From positions 31,134,651 to 31,198,650 of the forward strand of contig OX424558.1 of NCBI GenBank assembly GCA_949152475.1: DNA of 64,000 nt. Reading direction: 5' to 3'. This document shows, piece after piece, positions 35,101-46,375 of the stretch (positions are counted from its first letter, which is position 1; the number at the start of each line of letters is the position of its first letter). The stretch is from Terebella lapidaria (taxonomy: Eukaryota > Annelida > Polychaeta > Terebellida > Terebellidae). The notes beneath the pieces are model-generated. The model did not search any database and was not told the origin of the DNA. It saw only the letters and a program-made list of their open reading frames with translations. Both the position numbers and the translations under genes were made by a program.

Positions 35101-35370
35101 GAAATTCAACACCATTCCAAAAACATTCAATATCATGACCAAACATTGCTTTTTCAGGCAGTTTTGTATTAATTCAATCAGGTGTACAGGTTAAATGATC
35201 ACATTCCACATCCTAGTTGCCCTGATAACGCTAGCTTGGTTTTGCGATGGACATGTTTTGTCGGGATATGTTTGTAGGTCGTCATATACATGTATATGTC
35301 AAGTTAGCGTTTGGTAGATATGTTACTGCTAGCGAGCACGGTTTATTATATCCTCATATATGTGTCAACT
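30832..35370. repeat. Tandem segmental duplication, copy B (empty site)
   Basis: A direct copy of 24438-30830 lacking the Penelope-like insertion. The uninterrupted site reads AATGTTAGTT-GATATTATC at about 33593-33610. It begins abruptly in the middle of the DIRS reverse transcriptase, joined to the end of copy A through a single extra A, which argues for non-homologous joining. Confidence 0.9.
35195..35273 (+). CDS. Signal-peptide exon candidate, copy B
   Basis: Same exon as at 30655, again phase 1 with a GTAGGT donor. A candidate last exon at 35917-36047 starts with two bases completing a codon, which is phase-compatible, so the two could belong to one small secreted or type I membrane protein gene. 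Exons in between are not identified. The link is inference. Confidence 0.35.
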
Positions 35371-35916
35371 TAGCGTTTGGTAGCTATGTTACCGATAACG
35401 AGCGTGTACTATATCGGTTATCAAAATGTGATAAGTTCCATACTCAAAACTATTATTGAAAAAGTAGAACCGTTGAAGGCTTATAAAACAAGCATGCCGA
35501 CTCATGTCTCTAGAAACATCCATAGCCTGAATTTTGTATGGTTAACGAAGATGGTCATATTGAGCATAGTCTGCGATGTGAGATACTGTTTGGTTCGATT
35601 TTATAATATAAACGATTTTGATTTCAAGTGACAAGTTGCAAGTTAAATTATTGCCAGTAAATTACTTCACATAGATCTTTGGGGCATCTCGTCTAGGCAT
35701 TGACAGATTCAGGTAGATTGAATGTAATTGGCGTATTGACATAACATTTACGAATTTATGTCTTTACACTTAAGTTTTTAGTGTAAAATGAATCCTCAAC
35801 GAAAATCAATCATATCATCTTTATCCATGGTGTCAACTGTCTCCCAACATCGTTCTACGAGCCACTGTTAGGATTGTATCAATCAGAAAATGACCCGATC
35901 AAGGCCACTATTTCAG

Positions 35917-36047
35917 ATATCCCATCAGCAACTGACAAGATTCCAATCTTGCTTTGTGGACAATCTTCAGTGGTTAGAAACCATGAACGCTCTCTCCCAC
36001 TCGAAATGATTTCCAAAGGATCATCAGGTTCATCAAGTTTTATATGA
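35917..36047 (+). CDS. Candidate terminal exon, duplicated at 43117
   Basis: After an ACTATTTCAG acceptor, the frame reads (D)IPSATDKIPILLCGQSS and ends ...GSSSFI-stop. The copy at 43117-43283 starts after ATATTGCAG and reads (D)IPSSTDKTPVILRGQS, with a longer ending. Conservation of the acceptor, frame and upstream intron sequence suggests a duplicated real exon, perhaps a cytoplasmic tail. Family unknown. Confidence 0.35.
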
Positions 36048-37017
36048 TAACTTGTGCTGTATCAGTAAAATTTTGTTGTGGTGAATATTGTCTCTTTCAC
36101 GGAATTGGATTCTAATTCGCGTCATACCTAGCAGAACTATTTTCAGCAATCATGTGGTGAGTAAGAATAATTAACATATATTCCCCTCGTTTTGACACTA
36201 CATCCCACTCCCACACCCAGATTTACAGAAACCATTACGCAATCATTTCTTTTTTTTCAGCCATACAGATTGTGGTCGATGTTTAGGGTTTGATAAAGCT
36301 ACATATTAGGACTGTTCTGGTGGAAACAGCCATATTCTACATTCCACGCTGAGCCAACACATGAAGATAATAATAGCAATGAATACCATCTGTCATGAAC
36401 TGACATAAACAACATGAGTCTAAATGACAATTGCTTCTTGTGTGAATAATGACATTGCAGTCTTGTTCTAAAATAGCAAATAAATCAGCGGTCTGTTACG
36501 CAGGAAGAACTGATTGCCAGACCAGCCAATTGTCTGGACATTGTAGAAATACACGTATAGGGAAGCTTTTAGACGATTGATTGCAAAATTGGTATTCACT
36601 GTTAGTCATTGAAACACTTTAGTAAGTAGTTTGTAATCTGTCAACCACAATGGTTTAACACTATCGTTGTGATAGGCCTTATTCGTGTTTATAAATAGCA
36701 GTTCATGATGTCCATATGTGACTCACATGTGTGAATGTTATGAATCTTTATACCTCGTGTACTAACATTATATTGCTGGACAGGAAGGATTATTCTACAT
36801 CTTATGCATCATTATTGTTCTCATGGCATGCCAATTTATCAATTAGCTCTGTAGATACCAGTATGTCAGTTTTAGGGAATATGTAGTGCTTATTCTCGAC
36901 CCGTTTAACTATTATCATGAACATTTCTTAATTAGGATAACAAAACTCCTGATAGCCCAATATATATGTGACCTATCTGATATATGTGGTATAATATTCT
37001 TACCAGCTCGGCTAGTG

Positions 37018-37094
37018 GGATATCCATTAAACTCATCTTGTAGAGCGGATAGCTGATGTGCTAGTGGTGCCGCGTTCGAATCCCCGTCTATCCA
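37018..37094 (+). repeat. tRNA-like sequence (SINE head or tRNA pseudogene)
   Basis: GGATATC ... TCTATCC could form a partly paired acceptor stem. CTTGTAGAGCGG resembles a D-arm and GCGTTCGAATCCCC is a B-box. The T-stem and D-stem do not pair, so this is not a working tRNA. Confidence 0.3.
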
Positions 37095-37189
37095 AGACAT
37101 TCCTATCTCGGTTACATACATGTTATGTATATACTATTTGTGATAGTATATAGCAATTCATGGTATTTATGTATGACTTATATACTGGT

Positions 37190-37740
37190 ATATCCAATAT
37201 ATACTTGTCAACATATTGTGATTGTTCATTTACATGTAACTTCCTCATAGCATTTCATATTTCTGTCTGGAATGTTCAGACCCACTGCAAAATTTAAAAT
37301 ATTTCAGGCAAATAAAAACCTATTCTGTGTTGTAACCAATCGACAGTCAAGCTCACTGTCTATCATGATAACGGGTCGAGGATAAACTTGTTTGGTCGGT
37401 CTATATATGGAGATAGCCAGTCGAGGAGTCAGTCTTGTCAGAATAATAAACACCTTTTGACATGGTTAAAAAATGATAATACACCCCGCTTCCACACTGA
37501 GATTTTTGAAATCGCCCATTACGCAATCAGTTCTGTTTTGGAAATCCCCATCCACACAGATTGAGGTCGATGTTTAGTGTTTGACAAAAATAGAGTCTCA
37601 GACTGGTCTAGTGGCATTATCCGCACTCCGTTTTCCAGACAGAGCCAATGAATGAAGACAATGAAAGCAATAAATATCTTCAGACATGAACAGACATAAA
37701 ACATATGAGTAAAAATGGTCATAAATCTCTGATGGAAGAT
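37190..37740. repeat. Duplicated block, partner at 39790-40330
   Basis: TTCATATTTCTGTCTGGAAT through AATAAAAACCTATTCTGTG and GATAACGGGTCGAGGATAAA to AGTAAAAATGGTCATA recurs in direct orientation at 39790-40330 with a few percent difference. More diverged relatives of its right part lie near 36250-36430 and 43410-43540. Confidence 0.75.
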
Positions 37741-37759
37741 ATACGGCGGTGTTGTTCAG

Positions 37760-39740
37760 GCCCAGATCTGGATCCGCCCCTAAGTATATTATAGAATATC
37801 ATAGTGTTATGTAGAGAGCTGGGTTGGACATGTACATACATGTAGTGTGTATATTATACAGCAACAGAAAACATCGTGTAATCTTGTTCATTGTTCATGT
37901 GTTATGCAGTAAATATTATTATTTTGTTACATTTTTTTACTTTAGATTCTTTACTTTAATAGTTTCAAAAATATGGTTTTCTGTGAATAGTATCTGCTTT
38001 ATAACAACACTTTTTCAAGCTCCGGGAACCTCAGAATATACCACAGAGCATCTTAGTTGGCTCCGGGGGGCCCTAGGCGGGTCCCAGATCTCACGCTTTT
38101 TTGCTTAGTCAATCTATCCAACTGCGGTCCTCTTAACTCAAATTCTGTATCCGTCATTTTTAGAACTACTAATAACAGCCAATATTATTTATTTCTGAGG
38201 CAAAAATGCATTTGATGTCATCTCCTTGAACAGTAAGTCAGAATAATAAATGTCTTTTCAGACAGCGATTGAACAATAACTGAACCCCGTTTCCACATAC
38301 AAATCACGTCCACATTTAGGAATTACCCATTACGAAATCAGTTCTATGTCTGAAGTCCTTCGGCCATCAGACAGTGGGCGATGTTCAGTGTTTGACAAAG
38401 ACTCACAGAAAGGCTGTGACATTTGCACAGTGGTGAAATGACAGAAAATGATACCCTTCACACATAGTGTAAATCTCTATTATGTGGAGTCAGCTAAGCG
38501 AGATCTAGAAAGCAATAATGATCAAGCTTTGCGTATAAGTTGACATGAAACATATGAATATGAGTCTAAAATGGCGTATTGTATTCTTGTGGTCCCATTC
38601 AAGACCACATAGCAATCATAAAAACCAGCCAGCAAACATTTGTCTGACGAAAAGGAGCAATATATTGAGCCATCCACTTTACATAAGGTAGTATGGAAGC
38701 ATATTTCGATCATCCACATAACCTGTTGTTTGATCACGACTTGTTGTGTTAGCTTACACAAGGAGACGTGTTAACTTGAAAATATCACGTCAAGTTGTCT
38801 TAACATGATAAACCCAGCAAGATGTCTTATAATATCAGAAAAAGTCATTTTAACGTGAAATTTATCACGTCAAGACGTCCTAACGTGAAAATTTATAATG
38901 ATCAGATGTCATAATGTGTAAAATATCACAACAAGGCATCTTATCTTAATATTTATAATTTTAACGTGTTGATATTTTTTTGTACATTAAGACGCATTGT
39001 TGTGATATATATATATATATATTTTTTTTTTTTTTACATCTACATCTTAATTATGACATCTAATCATCATAAATTTTTATGTTAGGACGTCTTGACGTGA
39101 TAAATTTCACGTTATGATGACTTGTTCTGATATATATGAAATTGTAAGACATCTTCCTGAGTTTATCATGTTTAGAAAAACTTAACGTGATATTTTCACG
39201 TTAACACGTCTTAATCTAAAAGTTAACACGACAAGCGTGTTGAAACAACAGGTCATGTGGTTGATCAAAATATGATTCCATAAGGTAGAATAAAGGCACT
39301 GAGTATATGACATGTCAACATTTACGGCTGACATGCAAGACATTTATGTATATTTATGCATATTGCTGTTCCGAATAGATACTTCGTAATTTTTCATGAG
39401 ACATCTCAATATCATGGTTCATGTCGCTACACAAATGTTCAGACACACTACAAATAATAGATCATTCCAGACAAATACACATCGAGTCTGTTGGCAACAA
39501 TGGTGCATCATTAATTAGTCTGGTGTACGAATGAATGGTAAGCTTTCGTTCAATTCAATGAACATCAGTTGTATTTGATAAGAAATTCAACACCACTGTA
39601 GTAAAATTTAATATCATTGAAAAAACAATTGCGTACTAATTCAATAAGTGGTAAAGGCGAAATAATCACATTCCACATTCTGGTTGCTTTGAGAATGCTA
39701 GCGGTCTTTGACTAGTGTGGTTTTGCGCTGAACATGTTTT
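37760..39740. repeat. Third, older copy of the 29290-30730 block
   Basis: Words such as GTTGGACATGTACATACATG, CAGCAACAGAAA, GGGCCCTAGGCGGGTCCCAG, CTCACAGAAAGGCTGTGACA and TTCAGACACACTACAAAT appear in the same order as in 29290-30730 and 33850-35270, but with more changes and indels. This copy is interrupted by the palindromic element at 38694-39280. Confidence 0.75.
38694..39280. mobile_element. Palindromic MITE with about 10-bp target duplication
   Basis: The ends TGGAAGCATATTTCGATCA and the inverse TGATCAAAATATGATTCCA bound 587 bp of largely palindromic sequence full of TTAACGTGA/TCACGTTAA words, with an (AT)n-poly(T) core near 39007-39036. Flanks are TAAGGTAGTA (38684-38693) and TAAGGTAGAA (39281-39290). 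The related blocks at 30220 and 34780 show the empty site (CATCAGGTAGATATTTATAA). A 9-10-bp duplication would fit Mutator-like elements. Confidence 0.85.
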
Positions 39741-39789
39741 ATCTGGATATGTTTCTATTCCATTTTCTCATATTCTCTTGATATCATCC

Positions 39790-40330
39790 AACATATATAT
39801 AGTTGTCAACATATTGTGATTGCTCATTTATATGTGACTTCCTCATAGCAGTTCATATTTCTGTCTAGAATGTTCAGACCCACTGCAAAATTTAAAATAT
39901 TTCAGACAAATAAAAACCTATTCTGTGTTGTAACCAATCGACAGTCGAACTCACTGTCTATCATGATAACGGGTCGAAGATAAACTTGTTTGGTCGGTCT
40001 ATATATGGAGATAGCCAATCGAAGAGTCAGTCTTGTCAGAATAGTAAACACCTTTTCACATGGTTCAAAATTGATAATACACCCCACTTCCACTCTGAGA
40101 TTTTTGAAATCGCCCATTACGCAATCAGTTTTGTTTTGGAAATCCTCCATCCAGACAGATTGAGGTCGGTGTTTAGTGTTTGACAAAAATAGACTGGTCT
40201 GGTGGCATTATCCGGACTCTATTTTCCCGACAGAGCCAATGAATGAAGACAATGAAAGCAATAAATATCTTCAGACATGAACAGACATAAAACATATGAG
40301 TAAAAATGGTCATATTTCTCTGATGGAAGA
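39790..40330. repeat. Duplicated block, partner of 37190-37740
   Basis: Direct repeat of 37190-37740, including CAATCGACAGTCGAACTCAC and TTGTTTGGTCGGTCTATATA. It is followed by unassigned sequence to 41318 containing a minus-strand hydrophobic frame (40598-40780) that resembles one at 47605-47850 only around GGGTGTCACATxTGAACAG. Confidence 0.75.
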
Positions 40331-41318
40331 TATACGGCGGAGTTGTTCTGAAATAAAACCAGATGAATCAATGAATGCCAGGCTAGCCACTGGGTCCCTG
40401 GAGGAGAAAAACGAAGGCTTATTCACTGCCAATAATTATTTCAGCATTTAGTCCAAGCAAGTCTATCGGTGTGTGAAAACTGTGTGTGATATTTATATTT
40501 ATATAGCAGTTTATGACATTGAGATGTGACATGCATGTGGAAAGTAAACTCACACAATTAATACTCGCCCCTGGATATTAAAATTCTTCAGACTCTACTA
40601 CGTTTTATTACATTGCTGGCTGCAAAATTGATATGGGATTACCTGTTCATATGTGACACCCATGATCATAAGAGAACTGAGACCGCATACTAGGACAACC
40701 ACCCACAATGAATCCACATCACAACCCAACATCCCGGTAACACCTCCCAAAAAGTGTAAACTGATAAATATCTTAAGCAACCATCAAACTGAGGCAAATC
40801 AGCATTTCAGACCCTCGATGAAAATCGTTCATTTCATAAAATTTTGGGGTAATTCAATTTGTTGCCATTCATATTGTCATCTTGTATTCAAGCCGAAAAG
40901 ACCATGTTTTTTCCAATGAATATTAATATTACTACTTCCAAATACTGTACACGTGTGGGACATAACATTGACTTCATTGGAGATCTCTCGTTATGTATTT
41001 CTGATCACGGCAATATATGCCTATGCCTTGAGGCTAGAATAACTGCAGGAGTATAACGTTCTTGATATTTGATAGAGGAGACAGCGATATAAGCTGTCAT
41101 ATGGAGTGGTCTACTTTACTTTATTCAGTGGGGAGAATATACAGTAGCGACAATTATTTGTTGTATGTCCAGTAGAAATATGTTGGGATAAGACATTCTG
41201 TGCAAATTTTAGTTCGACGAAGGAAATTGAAGACTAGAATTCAGCACTTCCCAATCAGCTGTACGCCTTCCGGAGACGCTGCACGCAGGCCAAAAGGATG
41301 CCAAGACGCAGCTTGACC

Positions 41319-42233
41319 AATACACTGAAATAGATGTGGTAAATAAGGTTAATTTTATGATTGGTAATATTTTTGTGGAATTTGGTGGTCGAATATCTCA
41401 ACAAACTATTGGTATTCCCATGGGCAAACATTGTGCACCATTATTGGCAGACCTGTCTTATACTCATATGAATCAGATTTCATCCAACATTTATAACGAG
41501 GTTGTTCTGACATGTAATTTAATTTTCACTTTCCGATACATAGACGATGTATTGTCGCTAAATAATCCCAAGTTTGGTGATTATTTGGATGCCATATATT
41601 CTAAGGAATTTGAAATTAAGGATACTACAGACTTCGCTAATTTTTCCAACTATCCAGACCTGAGGTTGGAGATTGATAATGATTCTAACCTGTCAACTAG
41701 ATTATAAGACAAACGTGATGATTAGTCAATTTCCTTTACATGAGCAGCAACATTCCTGTGTCACCAGCATATGGTGTGTTTGTGTCTCAGCTTATACTTT
41801 ATTCCAGAGCTAGTTGTAAATATGAGGACATTGTTTATCGAAGTGCCAAGCTAGTCTGTGAACTTCTGTGACAAGGATATGTTTTACCAAGACTTATAGC
41901 TGCCTTTAAGAAATTCTATGGACATCATCATGATCTGGTTGATAAATACACCAAATTCATGACTGCCATGCAACTAGATATATTTTCATGGTAATTTTGG
42001 GGAATTCATGACGGGTGCCACTAGTGGGGCAGGAAATGCTCACTCTTTCCAGAACACCCGATTTCACCTCCTAATGGCCATTTTTGGGAGTTCATGAGTT
42101 TCCCTGTCATTTTTGTTTTCTCTCACTTCGTATGCCTGATATGACTTTCTGTCCCCGGACTATGAGATTGGATAACGGACCCTGTTTTGTTCGCTCGGAA
42201 TACTTAAAACTCAGTATTGATTCTACGTCTATT
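41319..42233 (+). pseudogene. Decayed Penelope-like element, 5'-truncated
   Basis: Matches 28108-29046: TEIDVV, FVEFGGRISQQTIGIPMG, then RYIDDVLSLNNPKFG, and the same 3' tail ending CGTCTATT. It carries indels (LFLYSYE is lost near 41450), a premature stop at about 41705 and a frameshift just after it, so the frame is broken. The 5' border at about 41318 joins a short GC-richer stretch of unknown origin. Confidence 0.85.
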
Positions 42234-42502
42234 ATATCATCATAATCTTGTATGAACGTAATAGATTGATACATACATTACATGCTGCCGAACTCAAACG
42301 TTTTTTGACCAATTGTTTCCGAAAATAGTTTCTGCACATACATGTAAAATATTGGTAAAAATTAATGACCTTGATTAATTGACATCCACGCAAACCACAA
42401 GTTTACACATCCAATGTGAAAAACAGCATAAAATTATGTGCATATTAACTATGTGTAAAGGTGTTTAATGAACAAACAAGACATCCATATGTGCTACACT
42501 TC

Positions 42503-42682
42503 ATGCATATTATTTTGATATTGTGTTTACCAATAACGATGTTAGGAGAATACTGGAATGAAACTATTATCCCAGACAGTTCCAGCTTGGCAACAACTGT
42601 TACAATAGGAACATTTATAGGCAATACTGAAAGAGCATACATGTTCCCCATAGACATACTGCGAGAAGGGTATAACAGTTAA
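42503..42682 (+). CDS. Exon-like frame with signal peptide, unrecognised
   Basis: The frame encodes MHIILILCLPITMLGEYW, an N-glycosylation site (NET), then TVTIGTFIGNTERAYMFPID and LREGYNS-stop. The start resembles a signal peptide. The TVTIG...YMFPID layout vaguely recalls the opening strand of periplasmic-binding-like receptor domains, but this is weak. It may also be chance. Confidence 0.2.
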   Translation: MHIILILCLPITMLGEYWNETIIPDSSSLATTVTIGTFIGNTERAYMFPIDILREGYNS

Positions 42683-43116
42683 AGGATAATGTGCAAGAAT
42701 GGTGGGTCATTGTGCTGGATCATTAGTATTTATTAAGTTATTATGGCTAAGTTATTAAAACAGGAATTAAATAGTTTCTTCAGATGCACTACTTTGCTTC
42801 TAAATTACTGAAGCTTTGGTGAGATATATAATGTATATGATAAGTGAGATAAAAATCACAATCATAGTGAGAAAAGTGAAAGCAATAATTTTGCCCTTTG
42901 AACCACACTGTATACTATTCATTGATAATAATCATAAAAAAAATATGGAAATAATTTACGAATTTATACTTCTACAACAGCATCAATATGCCAATCCATT
43001 ATGCCATCTTGATCATCTTTATCTATTGGCCAGCTGTTTTCCAATCTCTTTCTACTCAACACCCCCATCACAACAGTAGCCATAAAAAATGACAGAAACC
43101 CAGCTCAATATTGCAG

Positions 43117-43283
43117 ATATCCCATCATCAACTGACAAGACTCCAGTCATCCTTAGAGGGCAATCTCTAATGGATAGAAGATATCAACAGCCGCTCGCTC
43201 CCAAGATGACCGTCAAAAGATCAACAAGGTTTATATTATTGGAAGATGACACTGAATGCAAACCACATGCATATATTGCGTAA
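43117..43283 (+). CDS. Candidate terminal exon, paralogue of 35917
   Basis: Frame (D)IPSSTDKTPVILRGQS, then RRYQQPLAPKMTVKRS, then FILLEDDTECKPHAYIA and a stop, preceded by an AATATTGCAG acceptor in the same phase as its paralogue. An exon-like frame at 42503-42682 lies upstream but cannot be joined with certainty. Confidence 0.35.
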
Positions 43284-43567
43284 AAATTCACCTCTTACGA
43301 TTTATCTACATATAAAGCGATATCTGCTGAATTTATGTGATGAATCAAAACAATAAAACCCTTTTCCGGGTCACGAATAAATAATTGCTAATACACCACT
43401 TCTTTCGGATATCCTCCATCCAGACAGATTGTGGTCGATGTTCAGTGTTTGACAAAGATACACCCTCAGATTGGGCGGCATTATCCTTGCTCTGTTTTCC
43501 AGACAGTATCAATGAATAAAGACAATAAAAGCAATAAATTACAAATAGAAGTCCATACCCGAGAGCT

Positions 43568-43791
43568 ATGGACTGTTCCGTTACTGCTGGTATGTTCCGC
43601 TCATATTATCACCGGAACGCAGCGGGTGGCACTTTTATTTGTCCTCTGAGAAATTACGGAAATATTGAGTGTTGTTTCTGCCGGCACTCAGAATCGACTG
43701 AGGACTGCTGTATTATTTACAGTTTTGTGAAGAATGATCCAATACAGCACTACAAGCCATGGAGCAAACAATATACCACTGAATCTGGTAG
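43568..43791 (+). CDS. Cysteine-rich exon-like frame, possibly Shisa-like
   Basis: The frame carries FICPLRNYGNIECCFCRHSE and then EDCCIIYSF, ending at a GTAGTT donor. The C-P, x-CC-x-C and CC spacing is reminiscent of Shisa/WBP1-type extracellular modules. A decayed copy at about 48110-48230 keeps IECCFCQQSEPEG and the same GTAGTT donor. Upstream exon limits are unclear and another frame is also open, so this stays tentative. Confidence 0.25.
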
Positions 43792-43930
43792 TTGATTGGC
43801 GTCACAAGGCACCATCGTGAATTACAATTTATAATACAACTGATATATCTGCCATATCTACTCTATAGTAATACTGAGATCATTTAATATTGAGATGTTG
43901 CACGCTAAAACGTATGTGCATATATTTATG

Positions 43931-46375
43931 TAAGTATCAATCTATTACCACCAATACAGTCAGATTTTAATGATGACAATAACAAACGTAAAACACAACA
44001 TTTTGCAATAGAAACAAAGCCCGACCAAATAGTTTATCCAAAGACACACTGGCGTCATCAGGGGCAGACAGTGTGAAATATAGTTGTTTCTACTGTACAC
44101 CGGATAGAATTAGTATACAACTGCCCAACAACCCATGAAAATAATTTAGAAATCCGAAACAAACCCCATGGAACAGATACATGACAAGTACATATAAGTA
44201 CCTAATCACAAGCCAGAAGGCTACTGAGTTGATGGTATCCTCGGGGACAGATTTAACGTCCGCCAGCAGTGACACCGACTCAGTGGTATGAATGTAAGTA
44301 TCAATCTATTACCACCAATACAGTCAGATTTTGATGTTGACAATAACAAACGTAAAACACAACATTTTGCAATAGAAACAAAGCCCGACCAAATAGTTTA
44401 TCCAAAGACACACTGGCGTCATCAGGGGCAGACGGTGTGAAATATAGTTGTTTCTACTGAACACCGGATGGAATTAGTATACAACTGCCCAACAACCCAT
44501 GAAAATAATTTAGAAATCCGAAACAAACCCCATGGAACAGATACATGACAAGTACATAAGTACCTAATCACAAGCCAGAAGGCTACTGAGTTGATGGTAT
44601 CCTCGGGGGCAGATTTAACGTCCGCCAGCAGTGACACCGACTCAGTGGTATGAATGTAAGTATCAATCTATTACCACCAATACATTCAGATTTTGATGAT
44701 GACAATAACAAACGTAAAACACAACATTTTGCAATAGAAACAAAGCCCGACCAAATAGTTTATCCAAAGACACACTGGCATCATCAGGGGCAGACAGTGT
44801 GAAATATAGTTGTTTCTACTGTACACCGGATGGAATTAGTATACAACTGCCCAACAACCCATGAAAATAATTTAGAAATCCGAAACAAACCCCATGGAAC
44901 AGATACATGACAAGTACATAAGTACCTAATCACAAGCCAGAAGGCTACTGAGTTGATGGTATCCTCGGGGACAGATTTAACGTCCGCCAGCAGTGACACC
45001 GACTCAGTGGCATGAATGTAAGTATCAATCTATTACCACCAATACAGTCAGATTTTGATGATGACAATAACAAACGTAAAACACAACATTTTGCAATAGA
45101 AACAAAGCCCGACCAAATAGTTTATCCAAAGACACACTGGCGTCATCAGGGGCAGACAGTGTGAAACATAGTTGTTTCTACTGTACACCGGATGGAATTA
45201 GTATACAACTGCCCAACAACCCATGAAAATAATTTAGAAATCCGAAACAAACCCCATGGAACAGATACATGACAAGTACATAAGTACCTAATCACAAGCC
45301 AGAAGGCTACTGAGTTGATGGTATCCTCGGGGACAGATTTAACGTCCGCCAGCAGTGACACCGACTCAGTGGTATGAATGTAAGTATCAATCTATTACCA
45401 CCAATACAGTCAGATTTTGATGATGACAATAACAAACGTAAAACACAACATTTTGCAATAGAAACAAAGCCCGACCAAATAGTTTATCCAAAGACACACT
45501 GGCGTCATCAGGGGCAGACAGTGTGAAATATAGTTGTTTCTACTGTACACCGGGTGGAATTAGTATACAACTGCCCAACAACCCATGAAAATAATTTAGA
45601 AATCCGAAACAAACCCCATGGAACAGATACATGACAAGTACATAAGTACCTAATCACAAGCCAGAAGGCTACTGAGTTGATGGTATCCTCGGGGACAGAT
45701 TTAACGTCCGCCAGCAGTGGCACCGACTCAGTGGTATGAATGTAAGTATCAATCTATTACCACCAATACAGTCAGATTTTGATGATGACAATAACAAACG
45801 TAAAACACAACATTTTGCAATAGAAACAAAGCCCGACCAAATAGTTTATCCAAAGACACACTGGCGTCATCAGGGGCAGACAGTGTGAAATATAGTTGTT
45901 TCTACTGTACACCGGATGGAATTAGTATACAACTGCCCAACAACCCATGAAAATAATTTAGAAATCCGAAACAAACCCCATGGAACAGATACATGACAAG
46001 TACATAAGTACCTAATCACAAGCCAGAAGGCTACTGAGTTGATGGTATCCTCGGGGACAGATTTAACGTCCGCCAGCAGTGACACCGACTCAGTGGTATG
46101 AATGTAAGTATCAATCTATTACCACCAATACAGTCAGATTTTGATGATGACAATAACAAACGTAAAACACAACATTTTGCAATAGAAACAAAGCCCGACC
46201 AAATAGTTTATCCAAAGACACACTGGCGTCATCAGGGGCAGACAGTGTGAAATATAGTTGTTTCTACTGTACACCGGATGGAATTAGTATACAACTGCCC
46301 AACAACCCATGAAAATAATTTAGAAATCCGAAACAAACCCCATGGAACAGATACATGACAAGTACATAAGTACCT
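43931..46375. repeat. 362-bp satellite, about 6.75 near-identical copies
   Basis: The unit begins at TAAGTATCAATCTATTACC (43931, 44295, then every 362 bp). Copies differ at only a few positions; the first has two extra bases and the last breaks off at 46375 into a short TACATAAGTACCT repeat. Each unit contains a 71-codon minus-strand frame (MSLLADVKSVPEDTINSVAF...) and a shorter plus-strand S/T-rich frame, as well as AATGTAAGTATC donor-like words. Repetition of the whole unit including non-coding parts argues for a satellite, though a tandemly amplified exon cannot be excluded. Confidence 0.93.
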
